Assembly (NCBI RefSeq): GCF_031598375.1
Contig: NZ_CP123872.1
Span: forward strand, 744,001 to 808,000
From: Temperatibacter marinus
GTDB lineage: Bacteria > Pseudomonadota > Alphaproteobacteria > Sphingomonadales > Kordiimonadaceae
Length of the DNA: 64,000 bases
Direction of reading: 5' to 3'
The translations under genes and the position numbers were made by a program. Shown here piece after piece: positions 52,796 through 62,024 of the stretch (position 1 is the stretch's first letter; each line of letters opens with the position of its first letter). Under the pieces are notes generated by a model. It saw nothing but the letters and a program-made list of their open reading frames with translations, ran no database searches and had not been told where the DNA came from.

Positions 52796-53830
52796 TCAAG
52801 TCTGTAATTTTTTCGTTGCCCAGTCAGCCGCATCCCGAACCATTTCTGAAGCATCCTTCCCAAGAGGGGCTATGATGGGCAAATAGTCAGCTTGACCACT
52901 ATTTCCAATGGCGTAGAGAACATTCCGGATAAATCTATTGCGCCCTGACCGCTTGATGGGACTTTTTGAAAAAACCTCTCTGAAAGTGGCATCATCAAGA
53001 GTAACCAAATCTGCCAATTGTGGATTTTCTAAAATTTCTCTCGTTTTAAAACGCGCTTCTCGAGCTTCATGGGCGAATTTATTCCATGGACACGCTGCAA
53101 GACAGTCATCACACCCATATATTCTATTGCCCAAAGCCTCGCGAAATTCTTCGGGCACAGGGCCATCGTGTTCTATGGTCAAATAGCTGATACACCGCCG
53201 TGCATCTAATTGATATGGCGCCGGAAAAGCTTTCGTCGGACAAGCCTCTAGACAGGCAGTACAACTCCCGCATTGATCTTTATGAGGTTTATCCACATCA
53301 AGTTTCAATGTCGTATATATCGCCCCTAGGAAAAACCAACTGCCGATTTGATTAGAAACAAGATTGGTATGCTTGCCCTGCCAGCCTACCCCTGCCTCTT
53401 CTGCAAGAGGCTTTTCCATCACTGGGGCTGTATCAACAAAAACTTTGACCTCACAGTCGAAGGATTGGCACATCCAACGGCCTAATTGTTTCAATTTTTT
53501 CTTTATGATGTCATGATAATCTCGACCCCGAGCATAGAGAGACACGCCCGCCTGATTAGGATCGCCAAGGTGGGCAAGAGGGTCGGGATGTGCATTATAA
53601 TTCATGGCTAACATGAGCACGCTCTGGCACTCGGGCCAAAGCGACTTTGGGCTCGCTCTGTGCTCATGGCGTTTGTCCATCCACGCCATTGTGCCGTGTC
53701 TTCCCTCAGCGATAAACTGACGATATTGATCATACATGCCTTCTTTACCCTCAGCACGGCAGAAGCCCACTTGATCAAATCCGATCTCATGAGCATATTC
53801 AATAATCTGTGCCTTCAGGTCTTGTGACAT
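52796..53830 (-). CDS. queG: Epoxyqueuosine reductase
   Basis: A 344-residue cobalamin- and [4Fe-4S]-dependent enzyme for the last step of queuosine synthesis on tRNA. It has the QueG N-terminal region (YNAHPDPLA, YARGRDYHDIIKKKL) and two ferredoxin-type cluster motifs (CGSCTACLEACPTKAF and YGCDDCLAACPWN). HEAT-like C-terminal helices (FIRNVLYAIGNSG) follow. It is the second gene after fzlA on this strand, with about 50 nt between them. No other queuosine gene is in the window. Confidence 0.95.
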   Translation of the reverse strand: MSQDLKAQIIEYAHEIGFDQVGFCRAEGKEGMYDQYRQFIAEGRHGTMAWMDKRHEHRASPKSLWPECQSVLMLAMNYNAHPDPLAHLGDPNQAGVSLYARGRDYHDIIKKKLKQLGRWMCQSFDCEVKVFVDTAPVMEKPLAEEAGVGWQGKHTNLVSNQIGSWFFLGAIYTTLKLDVDKPHKDQCGSCTACLEACPTKAFPAPYQLDARRCISYLTIEHDGPVPEEFREALGNRIYGCDDCLAACPWNKFAHEAREARFKTREILENPQLADLVTLDDATFREVFSKSPIKRSGRNRFIRNVLYAIGNSGQADYLPIIAPLGKDASEMVRDAADWATKKLQT

Positions 53831-53881
53831 AAGTCTATCCTAAACATTTCTCCGTAGATTTAATAGACATGGGGATAGGTC

Positions 53882-54550
53882 TTAAAAATCAATATCTGCA
53901 TAATGAGACGGCGGCGTTAATCCTGAGACTCGATCTGAAAGTAACGGCTGAATAGACCGGCGTCCCTTCACCCGACTATACCATGCCTTTGCACCTGGCC
54001 AATCCTGCCAGCGAATATCCCCGAAATAGTCAATCACTGTAATATGAGCGGCAGCAGCCGCATCAGCCATAGTAAATTGCCCGCCAGCTAGATAGTTGTT
54101 TTCTATGGTAAGAAATTCAATATAGCGAAGATGGTTTTTCAAATTATGGGCGGCACATCTCAAGGCCTCGCTATCGGGCTCTCCGATCCCCAAAAATCGT
54201 TTCAAAAGTTTTTCACTCACCAAATGACGTGTCACTTCAGATCCAAATTTTGTATGAAACCAATCAACAAGATTGCGCACCTGATACCGCTCTTCAGCAT
54301 TACCAGGAATAAGTTTTGGCTCAGGTATAGTCTCTTCAAGATACTCAGAAATCGCACGTACGCCTGAATAGGGCTTGCCTTCAGTGGACAGAATGACAGG
54401 TACTTCCCCAGCCGGATTGAGGGTAAGAAATTCAGGTCGGCGTTCCCACTCTTTCTCAAGACGCAGAGCAAATTCCATACGCTTTTCCGTTAACAGCACG
54501 CGAACAAGACGTGATGCAGGGGATAACCAGTGATGGTAAAGAGTAATCAT
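53882..54550 (-). CDS. fzlA: FzlA-like GST-fold cell-division protein
   Basis: A 222-residue GST-fold protein. The N-terminal LYHHWLSPASRLVRVLLTEKRMEF, PWERRPEFLTLNPAGEVPV-type segment, the central FGSEVTRHLVSEKLLKR and the C-terminal HYADIDF end agree, from memory, with Caulobacter FzlA. That protein binds FtsZ filaments and is needed for division. Unlike real GSTs it need not have enzymatic activity. The alternative is a general GST family member. It is upstream of queG on the same strand. Confidence 0.78.
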   Translation of the reverse strand: MITLYHHWLSPASRLVRVLLTEKRMEFALRLEKEWERRPEFLTLNPAGEVPVILSTEGKPYSGVRAISEYLEETIPEPKLIPGNAEERYQVRNLVDWFHTKFGSEVTRHLVSEKLLKRFLGIGEPDSEALRCAAHNLKNHLRYIEFLTIENNYLAGGQFTMADAAAAAHITVIDYFGDIRWQDWPGAKAWYSRVKGRRSIQPLLSDRVSGLTPPSHYADIDF

Positions 54551-54604
54551 AAGATTCTATGTAAAGATAAGCAGCGCCAATGCCAATAGAAGATTTATGA
54601 AAAA

Positions 54605-54644
54605 GACAAAAAAAGGAAAGACTCGCTAGAAGAATCTTTCCTTT
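54605..54644 (-). terminator. Rho-independent terminator of gltDB
   Basis: A perfect 10-bp stem AAAGGAAAGA (54612-54621) / TCTTTCCTTT (54635-54644), followed on the minus strand by a T7 run. It lies directly after gltB and ends the gltD-gltB transcript. Confidence 0.88.
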
Positions 54645-54667
54645 CATTTAGTTAGGCCAGCTTTTGT

Positions 54668-57600
54668 CTAGGCAACATCGCTAGATTCTGGTGCTTCATC
54701 TGACAAGGGCTCACTCAGTCTTGATAACATTTCTTTGGGACATACCTGCCAAACATGACCGCGCATTTCTTCCCAATTTGCAAGAATAGTTGCCCCCCAG
54801 CGGCTGCCAGTTTCTAACACATGAGCACGGATACCACTTAACAGGTCCTCTTCCCAATATTGACTAGCAAGGCGCTGATAAACAACACTTTCGGAATTCA
54901 CTCGACTTTCAAAAGTCCCGTTTTGATCCAGAACGAAAGCCATTCCCCCCGTCATTCCTGCACCAAAATTCTCACCAACATCACCGAGAATGATGGCAGT
55001 CCCTCCCGTCATATATTCACATCCACAGGCCCCGCAACCTTCTACAACAACATTTGCCCCAGAATTTCTCACGGCAAAGCGTTCACCGGCCTGTCCTGCT
55101 GCATAGAGAGTTCCACTTGTTGCTCCGTAGAGTACTGTATTTCCAATGATAGTATTATCGCGACTATTCAAGCCACTGGCTTTTGGTAACTTCACAACAA
55201 TCGAACCACCAGACAACCCTTTGCCGACGTAGTCATTGGCATCGCCAGTCACAACGAGCTTTACCCCTTGGACAAGAAAGGCGCCCAGAGATTGGCCTGC
55301 AGAGCCTCGCAAGCGCACTGTCACATGGCCATCTGTCAAAGACTTCATGCCGTATTTCCGTGTTACATGAGAGCTAAAACGAGTCCCAATAGCTCTGTCA
55401 GTATTGCGCACTGTATAATTGAGCTGCATTTTCTCACCCCGTGTAAATACAGGTTTAGCATCTTCAACCATTTGAGCATCGAGTGTATCAGGGACTTCAT
55501 TCCGACCCTCAAGCGAGCAAATTGTCTGAGCATTGCGGCCCGAAACCTGAACTAGTAACGGGTTTAAATCTAAATCATCCAGATGTTTGGCACCGCGACT
55601 GACCTGCGACAAAAGTTCGGTTCGGCCGACAATTTCATTTAAGGTTTTTACCCCGAGTTGAGACAATATATCTCTCACTTCTTCAGCAATGAACGTGAAT
55701 AGATTGACCACTTTATCGGCTGTGCCGACAAACTTTTTCCGCAGTTCATCGTCTTGCGTACAGACGCCAACAGGACAGGTGTTGCTATGACACTGACGGA
55801 CCATAATACAGCCCATGGCAACAAGACTTGCTGTGCCGACTCCAAATTCTTCAGCGCCCAGGATGGCACCGATCACGACATCACGACCTGTTTTAAAGCC
55901 ACCATCAACCCGCAGCTTCACACGATGGCGTAGATTATTGAGAGTCAAAACCTGATTGACTTCTGCAAGCCCTATTTCCCAAGGTGTTCCTGCATATTTA
56001 ATGGAGGTCTGAGGACTGGCCCCAGTTCCACCGTTATGTCCAGACACAAGAATAACATCAGCATGAGCCTTAGCAACGCCAGCAGCAATGGTGCCGATGC
56101 CAGCACTTGAAACAAGTTTCACACAGACTTTGGCATCAGGATTGATCTGTTTGAGATCATAGATAAGTTGCGCCAAATCTTCGATTGAATAAATATCATG
56201 ATGCGGTGGCGGTGAAATCAAAGTCACGCCCGGTGTTGAATGACGCAGTTTAGCAATCATATCGGTGACTTTGAAGCCTGGCAGCTGCCCTCCTTCACCG
56301 GGTTTGGCACCCTGGGCGACTTTAATCTCAATTTCCTCACATGCATTCAGATATTCTGCAGTTACACCGAAGCGTCCGCTGGCAATCTGCTTGATCGGAC
56401 TGTTGGCATTGTCACCATTATCATAGGGCGTAAAACGGCGTTTATCTTCGCCGCCTTCACCGGAGACTGATTTTGCTCCAATGCGATTCATCGCTATAGC
56501 CAGAGTTTCATGAGCCTCTTTAGACAGCGCCCCAAGCGACATGCCCGGCGTGATAAAACGTTTGCGAATATGTGTAATACTTTCAACATCATCAAGTGGC
56601 ACAGTCTCTCCATTTGGATTAATCTCCAAAAGGTCTCTTAAATTCACAGGCGGCTGGTCTCGCAAACCCCGCGAATAGGTAAGATATTTCTGAAAATTAT
56701 CCTCAGTGACTGCAGACTGTAAAGTATGGATTAGTTTACCGTCATAAGCGTGCATTTCTTCATTGCGGCGTAGGCGATAAAGCCCGCCAATTGGCAATGT
56801 CTTTGCCGTGGCTGAATAGGCTTTCTCATGCTGCTCAAGAATTTGAGCCTTAATCCCAGAAAGGCCAATTCCAGAAATTTTAGACGGCATGCCTGGAAAG
56901 AATTCAGCGACAAGTGAGCGAGAGAGCCCGAGCGCTTCAAAATTATAGCCCCCGCGATAGGAAGACACTACAGAGATCCCCATCTTTGCCATAATCTTAA
57001 GAATACCTTGATTAATGGCTTCTTTCTGATTCGCAACCGCTTGATTCAGTGATAAATCTCCGAGCAAGCCACGACTATGCCGTTCTGCCAGGGTCTCTTG
57101 GGCCAAATATGCGTTCACTGTGGTTGCACCAGCACCCAGCAACACACAGAAGTAATGAGTATCCAAACATTCAGCGGCAGCGACATTCACACTTGTGAAT
57201 GTCCTCAGACCCTTTGCCACCAGATGTGTATGGACGCCAGCTGTCGCCAGGATCATAGGGATGGGCGCTCTTGAATCTGATATATTTCGGTCACTTAAAA
57301 ATAGGTGTCCTCTTCCTTCACGAACAGCATCTTCCGCCTCTTGGCGAATGCGTTCGATCGCGAGTTTAAGAACCTTTGGTCCTCCGGCAGCATCAAAGGT
57401 ACAGTCAATTTCATGCGCACTGTCTCCAAAATTGCCTCGTAGGGCCTCAAATTCAGCATTCGTCAAGACGGGGCTTTCTAGAACCAACGCGCCTTCTTGC
57501 GTGTGACCTTCGTCGAGAACATTGGCAAAATTTCCAAAGCGCGTCTTCAGACTCATTACACCACTTTCCCGCAAGCTATCGATCGGTGGATTTGTCACTT

Positions 57601-59179
57601 GAGAGAAATTCTGTCTAAAGTAGTGACTTAAATTTCGATATTTTTTACTGAGAACTGCAATCGGGGTATCATCTCCCATGGACCCAATTGCCTCTTTTCC
57701 GGTCACAGCTTGAGGTGTCAAAATGAGTTCAATATCTTCGTGGCTCAAACCTGCTGCCAATTGATGCCGACGAAGGCCTTCACTTTCCATGCCTTGTTTT
57801 TCCTCAATGGCTGGCCCAAAAACATCTTCAAAAGTCTGAATATCTTTTGACCATTCTTCGAAAGGCTGGCTGCTACAAAGAACATCTTTAATGTCTCGGT
57901 CGTGATAAAAACGACCCTCTTTTAAATCCACAGCAACCATTTCGCCTGGCCCAAGCCGGCCTTTTTCGAAAGCATGGTCTTCATCAACCACAACCATGCC
58001 TGTTTCACTGCCAACAACCAAAAGATTATCATCTGTCAATGTATATCGCATCGGCCTTAAACCGCTTCTATCAAGACCAGCAATGACCCAACGACCATCC
58101 GTTGCAGCAAGCGCCGCAGGACCATCCCAAGGTTCCATCACACTATTGGTGTAGGCATACATTGCTTTATGCGCATCAGGAATATCGGCCCGCTTAGACC
58201 ATGCCTCCGGTACGAGCAATGTTTTCACCATCGGTGCATTACGCCCAGCCCGCACCATGACTTCAAAAGCAGCATCCAAAGCAGCACTGTCAGAGGCGCC
58301 ATTAGGAATCACAGGTTTGATATCACTACTATGATCACCGAAAGCAATTGACGCCATTCTAATCTGATGTGATTTCATCCAATTCACATTACCACGAATT
58401 GTATTGATTTCACCGTTATGAGCCAGCATACGGAAGGGCTGTGCCAACCACCACTGAGGGAAGGTATTTGTGCTGTATCTCTGGTGGTAAATAGCAAAAC
58501 TGGAAATGAATTTATCGTCTTCCAAATCTGGGAAGAATGAAGATAGCTGCTCTGCTAAAAAGAGCCCTTTGTATATAACACTCCGACAAGAAAGCGAGCA
58601 AATATAGAGCTCACCCACTTGAGCTTCGACTGCCGCCTTCTCGATCCGACGCCGAATAACATAGAGATCCCGTTCAAATTCATCATCATCTAATCCCTTA
58701 TTGTTTGCGATCATGATTTGTTCGATTTCAGGTCGTGTGGCTTCCGCCTTTTCACCGATAACAGAAATATCCACAGGCACTTGTCTCCACCCATAGATTT
58801 CATACCCAAATTCGATAATTTCGCGCTCTACAATTGTACGGCAGATTTCTTGAGCATGAAGATCTGTGCGCGGCATGAAAGCCATGCCAACCCCAATTTT
58901 ACCGTCTAAAGGCTCATGGCCAGTATCAATCACATGCTTTCTGAAAAACTCTTGTGGTATTTCGAGGTGAATTCCGGCACCGTCCCCTGTTTTTCCGTCT
59001 GCATCGACAGCCCCGCGATGCCAAATCGCTTGGAGGGCCTCAATTCCTTTTAAGACTACTTTACGACTGGCAACGCCGTCTGTGGCAACAATCATTCCAA
59101 CGCCGCAAGAACCCTTTTCTTCGGCAGGATCATAAAGGCCCATTGGACCTGGTGCTTGAGAGAAATCTGTGTAAGTCAT
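54668..59179 (-). CDS. gltB: Glutamate synthase (NADPH) large subunit
   Basis: A 1503-residue alpha subunit. A short propeptide precedes Cys25 (KGSCGVGM), the N-terminal nucleophile of the glutamine amidotransferase domain. The central domain, FMN-binding synthase domain (ASGRFGVTAEYL, GAKPGEGGQLPG, SGHNGGTGASP, CIMVRQCHSNTCPVGVCTQ with the [3Fe-4S] Cys) and C-terminal beta-helix (GLSGGSIVVKLP) are all complete. It forms glutamate from glutamine and 2-oxoglutarate with GltD. It starts 19 nt after gltD, reversing the usual enterobacterial gltB-gltD order. Confidence 0.97.
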   Translation of the reverse strand: MTYTDFSQAPGPMGLYDPAEEKGSCGVGMIVATDGVASRKVVLKGIEALQAIWHRGAVDADGKTGDGAGIHLEIPQEFFRKHVIDTGHEPLDGKIGVGMAFMPRTDLHAQEICRTIVEREIIEFGYEIYGWRQVPVDISVIGEKAEATRPEIEQIMIANNKGLDDDEFERDLYVIRRRIEKAAVEAQVGELYICSLSCRSVIYKGLFLAEQLSSFFPDLEDDKFISSFAIYHQRYSTNTFPQWWLAQPFRMLAHNGEINTIRGNVNWMKSHQIRMASIAFGDHSSDIKPVIPNGASDSAALDAAFEVMVRAGRNAPMVKTLLVPEAWSKRADIPDAHKAMYAYTNSVMEPWDGPAALAATDGRWVIAGLDRSGLRPMRYTLTDDNLLVVGSETGMVVVDEDHAFEKGRLGPGEMVAVDLKEGRFYHDRDIKDVLCSSQPFEEWSKDIQTFEDVFGPAIEEKQGMESEGLRRHQLAAGLSHEDIELILTPQAVTGKEAIGSMGDDTPIAVLSKKYRNLSHYFRQNFSQVTNPPIDSLRESGVMSLKTRFGNFANVLDEGHTQEGALVLESPVLTNAEFEALRGNFGDSAHEIDCTFDAAGGPKVLKLAIERIRQEAEDAVREGRGHLFLSDRNISDSRAPIPMILATAGVHTHLVAKGLRTFTSVNVAAAECLDTHYFCVLLGAGATTVNAYLAQETLAERHSRGLLGDLSLNQAVANQKEAINQGILKIMAKMGISVVSSYRGGYNFEALGLSRSLVAEFFPGMPSKISGIGLSGIKAQILEQHEKAYSATAKTLPIGGLYRLRRNEEMHAYDGKLIHTLQSAVTEDNFQKYLTYSRGLRDQPPVNLRDLLEINPNGETVPLDDVESITHIRKRFITPGMSLGALSKEAHETLAIAMNRIGAKSVSGEGGEDKRRFTPYDNGDNANSPIKQIASGRFGVTAEYLNACEEIEIKVAQGAKPGEGGQLPGFKVTDMIAKLRHSTPGVTLISPPPHHDIYSIEDLAQLIYDLKQINPDAKVCVKLVSSAGIGTIAAGVAKAHADVILVSGHNGGTGASPQTSIKYAGTPWEIGLAEVNQVLTLNNLRHRVKLRVDGGFKTGRDVVIGAILGAEEFGVGTASLVAMGCIMVRQCHSNTCPVGVCTQDDELRKKFVGTADKVVNLFTFIAEEVRDILSQLGVKTLNEIVGRTELLSQVSRGAKHLDDLDLNPLLVQVSGRNAQTICSLEGRNEVPDTLDAQMVEDAKPVFTRGEKMQLNYTVRNTDRAIGTRFSSHVTRKYGMKSLTDGHVTVRLRGSAGQSLGAFLVQGVKLVVTGDANDYVGKGLSGGSIVVKLPKASGLNSRDNTIIGNTVLYGATSGTLYAAGQAGERFAVRNSGANVVVEGCGACGCEYMTGGTAIILGDVGENFGAGMTGGMAFVLDQNGTFESRVNSESVVYQRLASQYWEEDLLSGIRAHVLETGSRWGATILANWEEMRGHVWQVCPKEMLSRLSEPLSDEAPESSDVA

Positions 59180-59198
59180 TATCTATACTCTATTCTAT

Positions 59199-60647
59199 TT
59201 ATTCTGCGGCAACGGATGAGGAAGGCTGGATGTCGTCTGAAGATTGGGTGTCAATATAAGCTTGCATATGCTCTGCCACATCCCGACCATCCCGGATGGC
59301 CCAAACCACAAGAGAAGCCCCCCTAACAATGTCTCCCGCTGCAAAAATGCCGTCTATATTCGTCATCATTGAAGTGTGATTCACCTTTACAGTACCCCAA
59401 CGAGCCACATTCAATTCTGGTGCTTGAAACAGTGCAGGCAAGTCTTCCGGCTCAAAACCTAAAGCCAAGATTGCCATATCGCACTCAAGTTCAAAACTAC
59501 TCCCAGGAACTTGAACAGGGGCCTGTCTGCCTGTGGCATCGGCAGCGCCTAATTGCATTTTATACGCCCGCACAGTCTCGACGTTATCGGCGCCGACAAA
59601 AGCTTCTGGCGCTGATAGCCAAATAAACTCAACGCCTTCTTCTTCAGCATTTTTCACTTCACGCACAGACCCTGGCATATTTTCTCGGTCACGGCGATAC
59701 AAACATTTTACTGATTTTGCACCTTGGCGGATAGCTGTTCTAACGCAGTCCATTGCAGTGTCACCGCCGCCAATAACAACCACATTCTTTCCTTCTGCAT
59801 TCAAAGTCCCATCATCGAAAGATTGAACGGCATCTCCTAGAGATTTTTTGTTGCTGGCAATTAAATAATCAAGGGCCTTATGAACATTACCAAGCCCGAC
59901 ACCCGGTGCTTTCAGTTCACGACCTTTATACACACCTGTCGCTATCAAGAGTGCATCATGATTGGCCTTCAGTGCCTCTAGCGATTCAACTTCATAGTTT
60001 AAATGAAACTGAATGCCACTCTCTTCCATACGTTTTGTCCGACGCTCAATCACATCTTTTTCCAGTTTAAAGCCTGGAATACCGTAGATGAGAAGTCCCC
60101 CTGCTCGATCGGCTCGTTCATATATATGCACTTGGAACCCTTGCTCTCGCAGTTGTTCTCCAGCTGCGAGCCCTGCTGGCCCAGAACCGATGATCCCAAC
60201 TGTTTCAGCCCGCTCTTGGATGGGCGTAATGGGCTGAACCCAGCCTTCATTCCAGGCCGTATCCGTAATATATTTTTCAATAGAACCAATAGTGACAGAA
60301 TCAAAATCTTGCTCAATAACACAATTGCCTTCACACAAACGATCTTGCGGACAAATTCTGCCACAGATTTCAGGCATATTATTTGTCGCACTTGAGAGCT
60401 GATACGCTTCTTCCAGTCGGCCTTCTGCTGTTAAACGCAGCCAGTCAGGAATATTATTCCCAAGAGGGCAATGGATTTGGCAGAAGGGAACACCACACTG
60501 AGAACATCGAGAAGCCTGCTCTGCAGCTTTTTCACGGGCATATTCTTGATAGATTTCATCAAAATCTTGCTTCCGTTCCGAATGATCCCTTTTATCGGGA
60601 TACTGCTGGGATTTTTCCACAAATTTAAGCATTTTTTCTTCAGCCAT
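59199..60647 (-). CDS. gltD: Glutamate synthase small subunit
   Basis: A 482-residue FAD/NADPH oxidoreductase subunit. Two N-terminal [4Fe-4S] Cys clusters (CSQCGVPFCQIHCPLGNN and CGRICPQDRLCEGNC) precede the FAD-binding GIIGSGPAGLAAGEQL, NADPH-binding VVIGGGDTAMDC and C-terminal FAAGDIVRGASLVV. It passes electrons from NADPH to GltB. Start is the ATG at 60647 with AGAGGA 7 nt before it; longer upstream reading is unsupported. It is the first gene of the operon. Confidence 0.96.
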   Translation of the reverse strand: MAEEKMLKFVEKSQQYPDKRDHSERKQDFDEIYQEYAREKAAEQASRCSQCGVPFCQIHCPLGNNIPDWLRLTAEGRLEEAYQLSSATNNMPEICGRICPQDRLCEGNCVIEQDFDSVTIGSIEKYITDTAWNEGWVQPITPIQERAETVGIIGSGPAGLAAGEQLREQGFQVHIYERADRAGGLLIYGIPGFKLEKDVIERRTKRMEESGIQFHLNYEVESLEALKANHDALLIATGVYKGRELKAPGVGLGNVHKALDYLIASNKKSLGDAVQSFDDGTLNAEGKNVVVIGGGDTAMDCVRTAIRQGAKSVKCLYRRDRENMPGSVREVKNAEEEGVEFIWLSAPEAFVGADNVETVRAYKMQLGAADATGRQAPVQVPGSSFELECDMAILALGFEPEDLPALFQAPELNVARWGTVKVNHTSMMTNIDGIFAAGDIVRGASLVVWAIRDGRDVAEHMQAYIDTQSSDDIQPSSSVAAE

Positions 60648-60991
60648 GGCTTTATCCTCTATCATCGTTCGGCGTAAAGCCTTCATGCTGCTCATGAGCA
60701 TCTCGTTGATGTTGAAATAATATATCAAAGATATTTAATAATGCGCACAATATACATAGGTAAATTGAAAAATCACGTAAAAAAAGCATAATAAGTCAAT
60801 ATTACTGTCCTAAAATTTTTAAGGAATTGGATTCTTTACCTTTTTTGCAACTGAGTAGGTGCGTTTTTTAGTACCATTTTTGTACTATTGTGTCGTTTTT
60901 CCATTTTGGTGCCCATAAAGATCGAGAATCAGCTTTCTCATAGATTTCTATTCAAGATGGCGATACAAAGGGTCAGACAAGAGAGGGACTG
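60648..60991. other. Divergent intergenic region, gltD / uppP
   Basis: About 345 nt. On the uppP side it holds the palindrome TAGTAC-N7-GTACTA (60869-60887). On the minus strand TTGACT lies at about 60793-60798 and could be a -35 for gltD, but no matching -10 is clear. No small ORF with a ribosome-binding site was found. Confidence 0.45.
60869..60887. promoter_or_regulatory. Palindrome TAGTACCATTTTTGTACTA, possible operator
   Basis: Perfect 6-bp arms with a 7-nt spacer, about 105-125 nt upstream of uppP. TTGCAA about 20 nt before it could be the -35 of the same promoter. No regulator is identified. Confidence 0.4.
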
Positions 60992-61804
60992 ATGACTTTA
61001 CTTCATATTCTTATTTTAGCCTTGGTTCAGGGCATAACGGAATTTCTACCTATTAGCTCTAGCGGCCATTTGGTACTTGTTCCTTTTTTCTCAACTCTTC
61101 CGGATCAAGGGCATCTAATGGATGTTGCCGTTCACGTTGGCACTCTTTTCGCTGTTCTTTTATATTTTTGGAGAGACACCAGAGGCCTTGCCCTTGCTGG
61201 TTTTAGCGTCATAGGAATTACCTCTACTCGCAAAGCCATTGAGGGCACTTCCTATGCAAAAATGTTTTGGGCTCTCATCATCGGCACCCTACCCATTGTA
61301 ATAATAGGTGGCATGATCGCTCAAAGTAATCTCATCGATACCATTCGCACAGCAGAAGTTATTGCAATAACCAGTATCTTTTTTGGCATTCTTCTCTGGT
61401 TTGCTGATCGAAAGGATGTCAAGAAAGCAGGAGATAGCCTTGGTATCAAGGCCGCTCTATACATTGGCCTTGCACAAGTCCTTGCTATTATCCCTGGCAC
61501 GTCTCGATCGGGTATAACGATGACGGCTGCACGCTTTATGGGATTTAACAGAGAGATCGCTGCACGCTTTTCAATGCTTCTTTCTATTCCGACAATTATT
61601 GCAGCAGGAACTTTGGGCGCTCTCGAAATTGCAAGCTCAGAAGAACTCATCATCTGGCAAGATGCTTTACTCGCAGCAGGTCTTTCCTTTGTTTTTGCAA
61701 TGGGGGCCATTCACTTTCTAATGCGATGGGTCCAAACAAGATCTATGACCCTCTTCGTGGTCTATCGAATCCTCTTGGGTATTATTATCCTGAGTCTTTT
61801 ATAA
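60992..61804 (+). CDS. uppP: Undecaprenyl-diphosphatase
   Basis: A 270-residue inner-membrane protein with about eight transmembrane segments. It recycles undecaprenyl diphosphate to the monophosphate carrier for peptidoglycan and other envelope polymers. GITEFLPISSSGHLVLV (catalytic Glu and Ser) and PGTSRSGITMTAARFMGF (second active-site motif) are complete. GAGAGGG precedes the ATG. Overexpression of this enzyme gives bacitracin resistance, hence the synonym bacA. No operon partner; gltD is divergent. Confidence 0.96.
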   Translation: MTLLHILILALVQGITEFLPISSSGHLVLVPFFSTLPDQGHLMDVAVHVGTLFAVLLYFWRDTRGLALAGFSVIGITSTRKAIEGTSYAKMFWALIIGTLPIVIIGGMIAQSNLIDTIRTAEVIAITSIFFGILLWFADRKDVKKAGDSLGIKAALYIGLAQVLAIIPGTSRSGITMTAARFMGFNREIAARFSMLLSIPTIIAAGTLGALEIASSEELIIWQDALLAAGLSFVFAMGAIHFLMRWVQTRSMTLFVVYRILLGIIILSLL

Positions 61805-62024
61805 ACAGCCCCCCCTAAGGCCGCTTTGTTATTGCTCAACCATTGCAAGAGGCTGGAAGGACGCTCATAATTTTGCAAATTGTTAACTTTATAACAAATT
61901 TTATCATTTATTAAGGTGTTATAAACCATTTTTACGTAAACATTTATATACTTACGAAACGCACAAGTTGTTAAATCTGACCTTTCTAACAATAAAGAAA
62001 GCAGATGAATTAAGGGATAAAATC
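61805..62024. other. Intergenic region before the chemoreceptor gene
   Basis: It contains the palindrome TTGTTA-N6-TAACAA (61880-61897) and an AT-rich stretch with TTTACGTAAA. No obvious terminator follows uppP. No flagellar (sigma-28 type) promoter is recognised. Confidence 0.4.

Noticed and set aside
54668-59179. Several open frames of 60-110 codons antisense to gltB
   Set aside because: All lie fully inside the conserved gltB gene and resemble no protein family.
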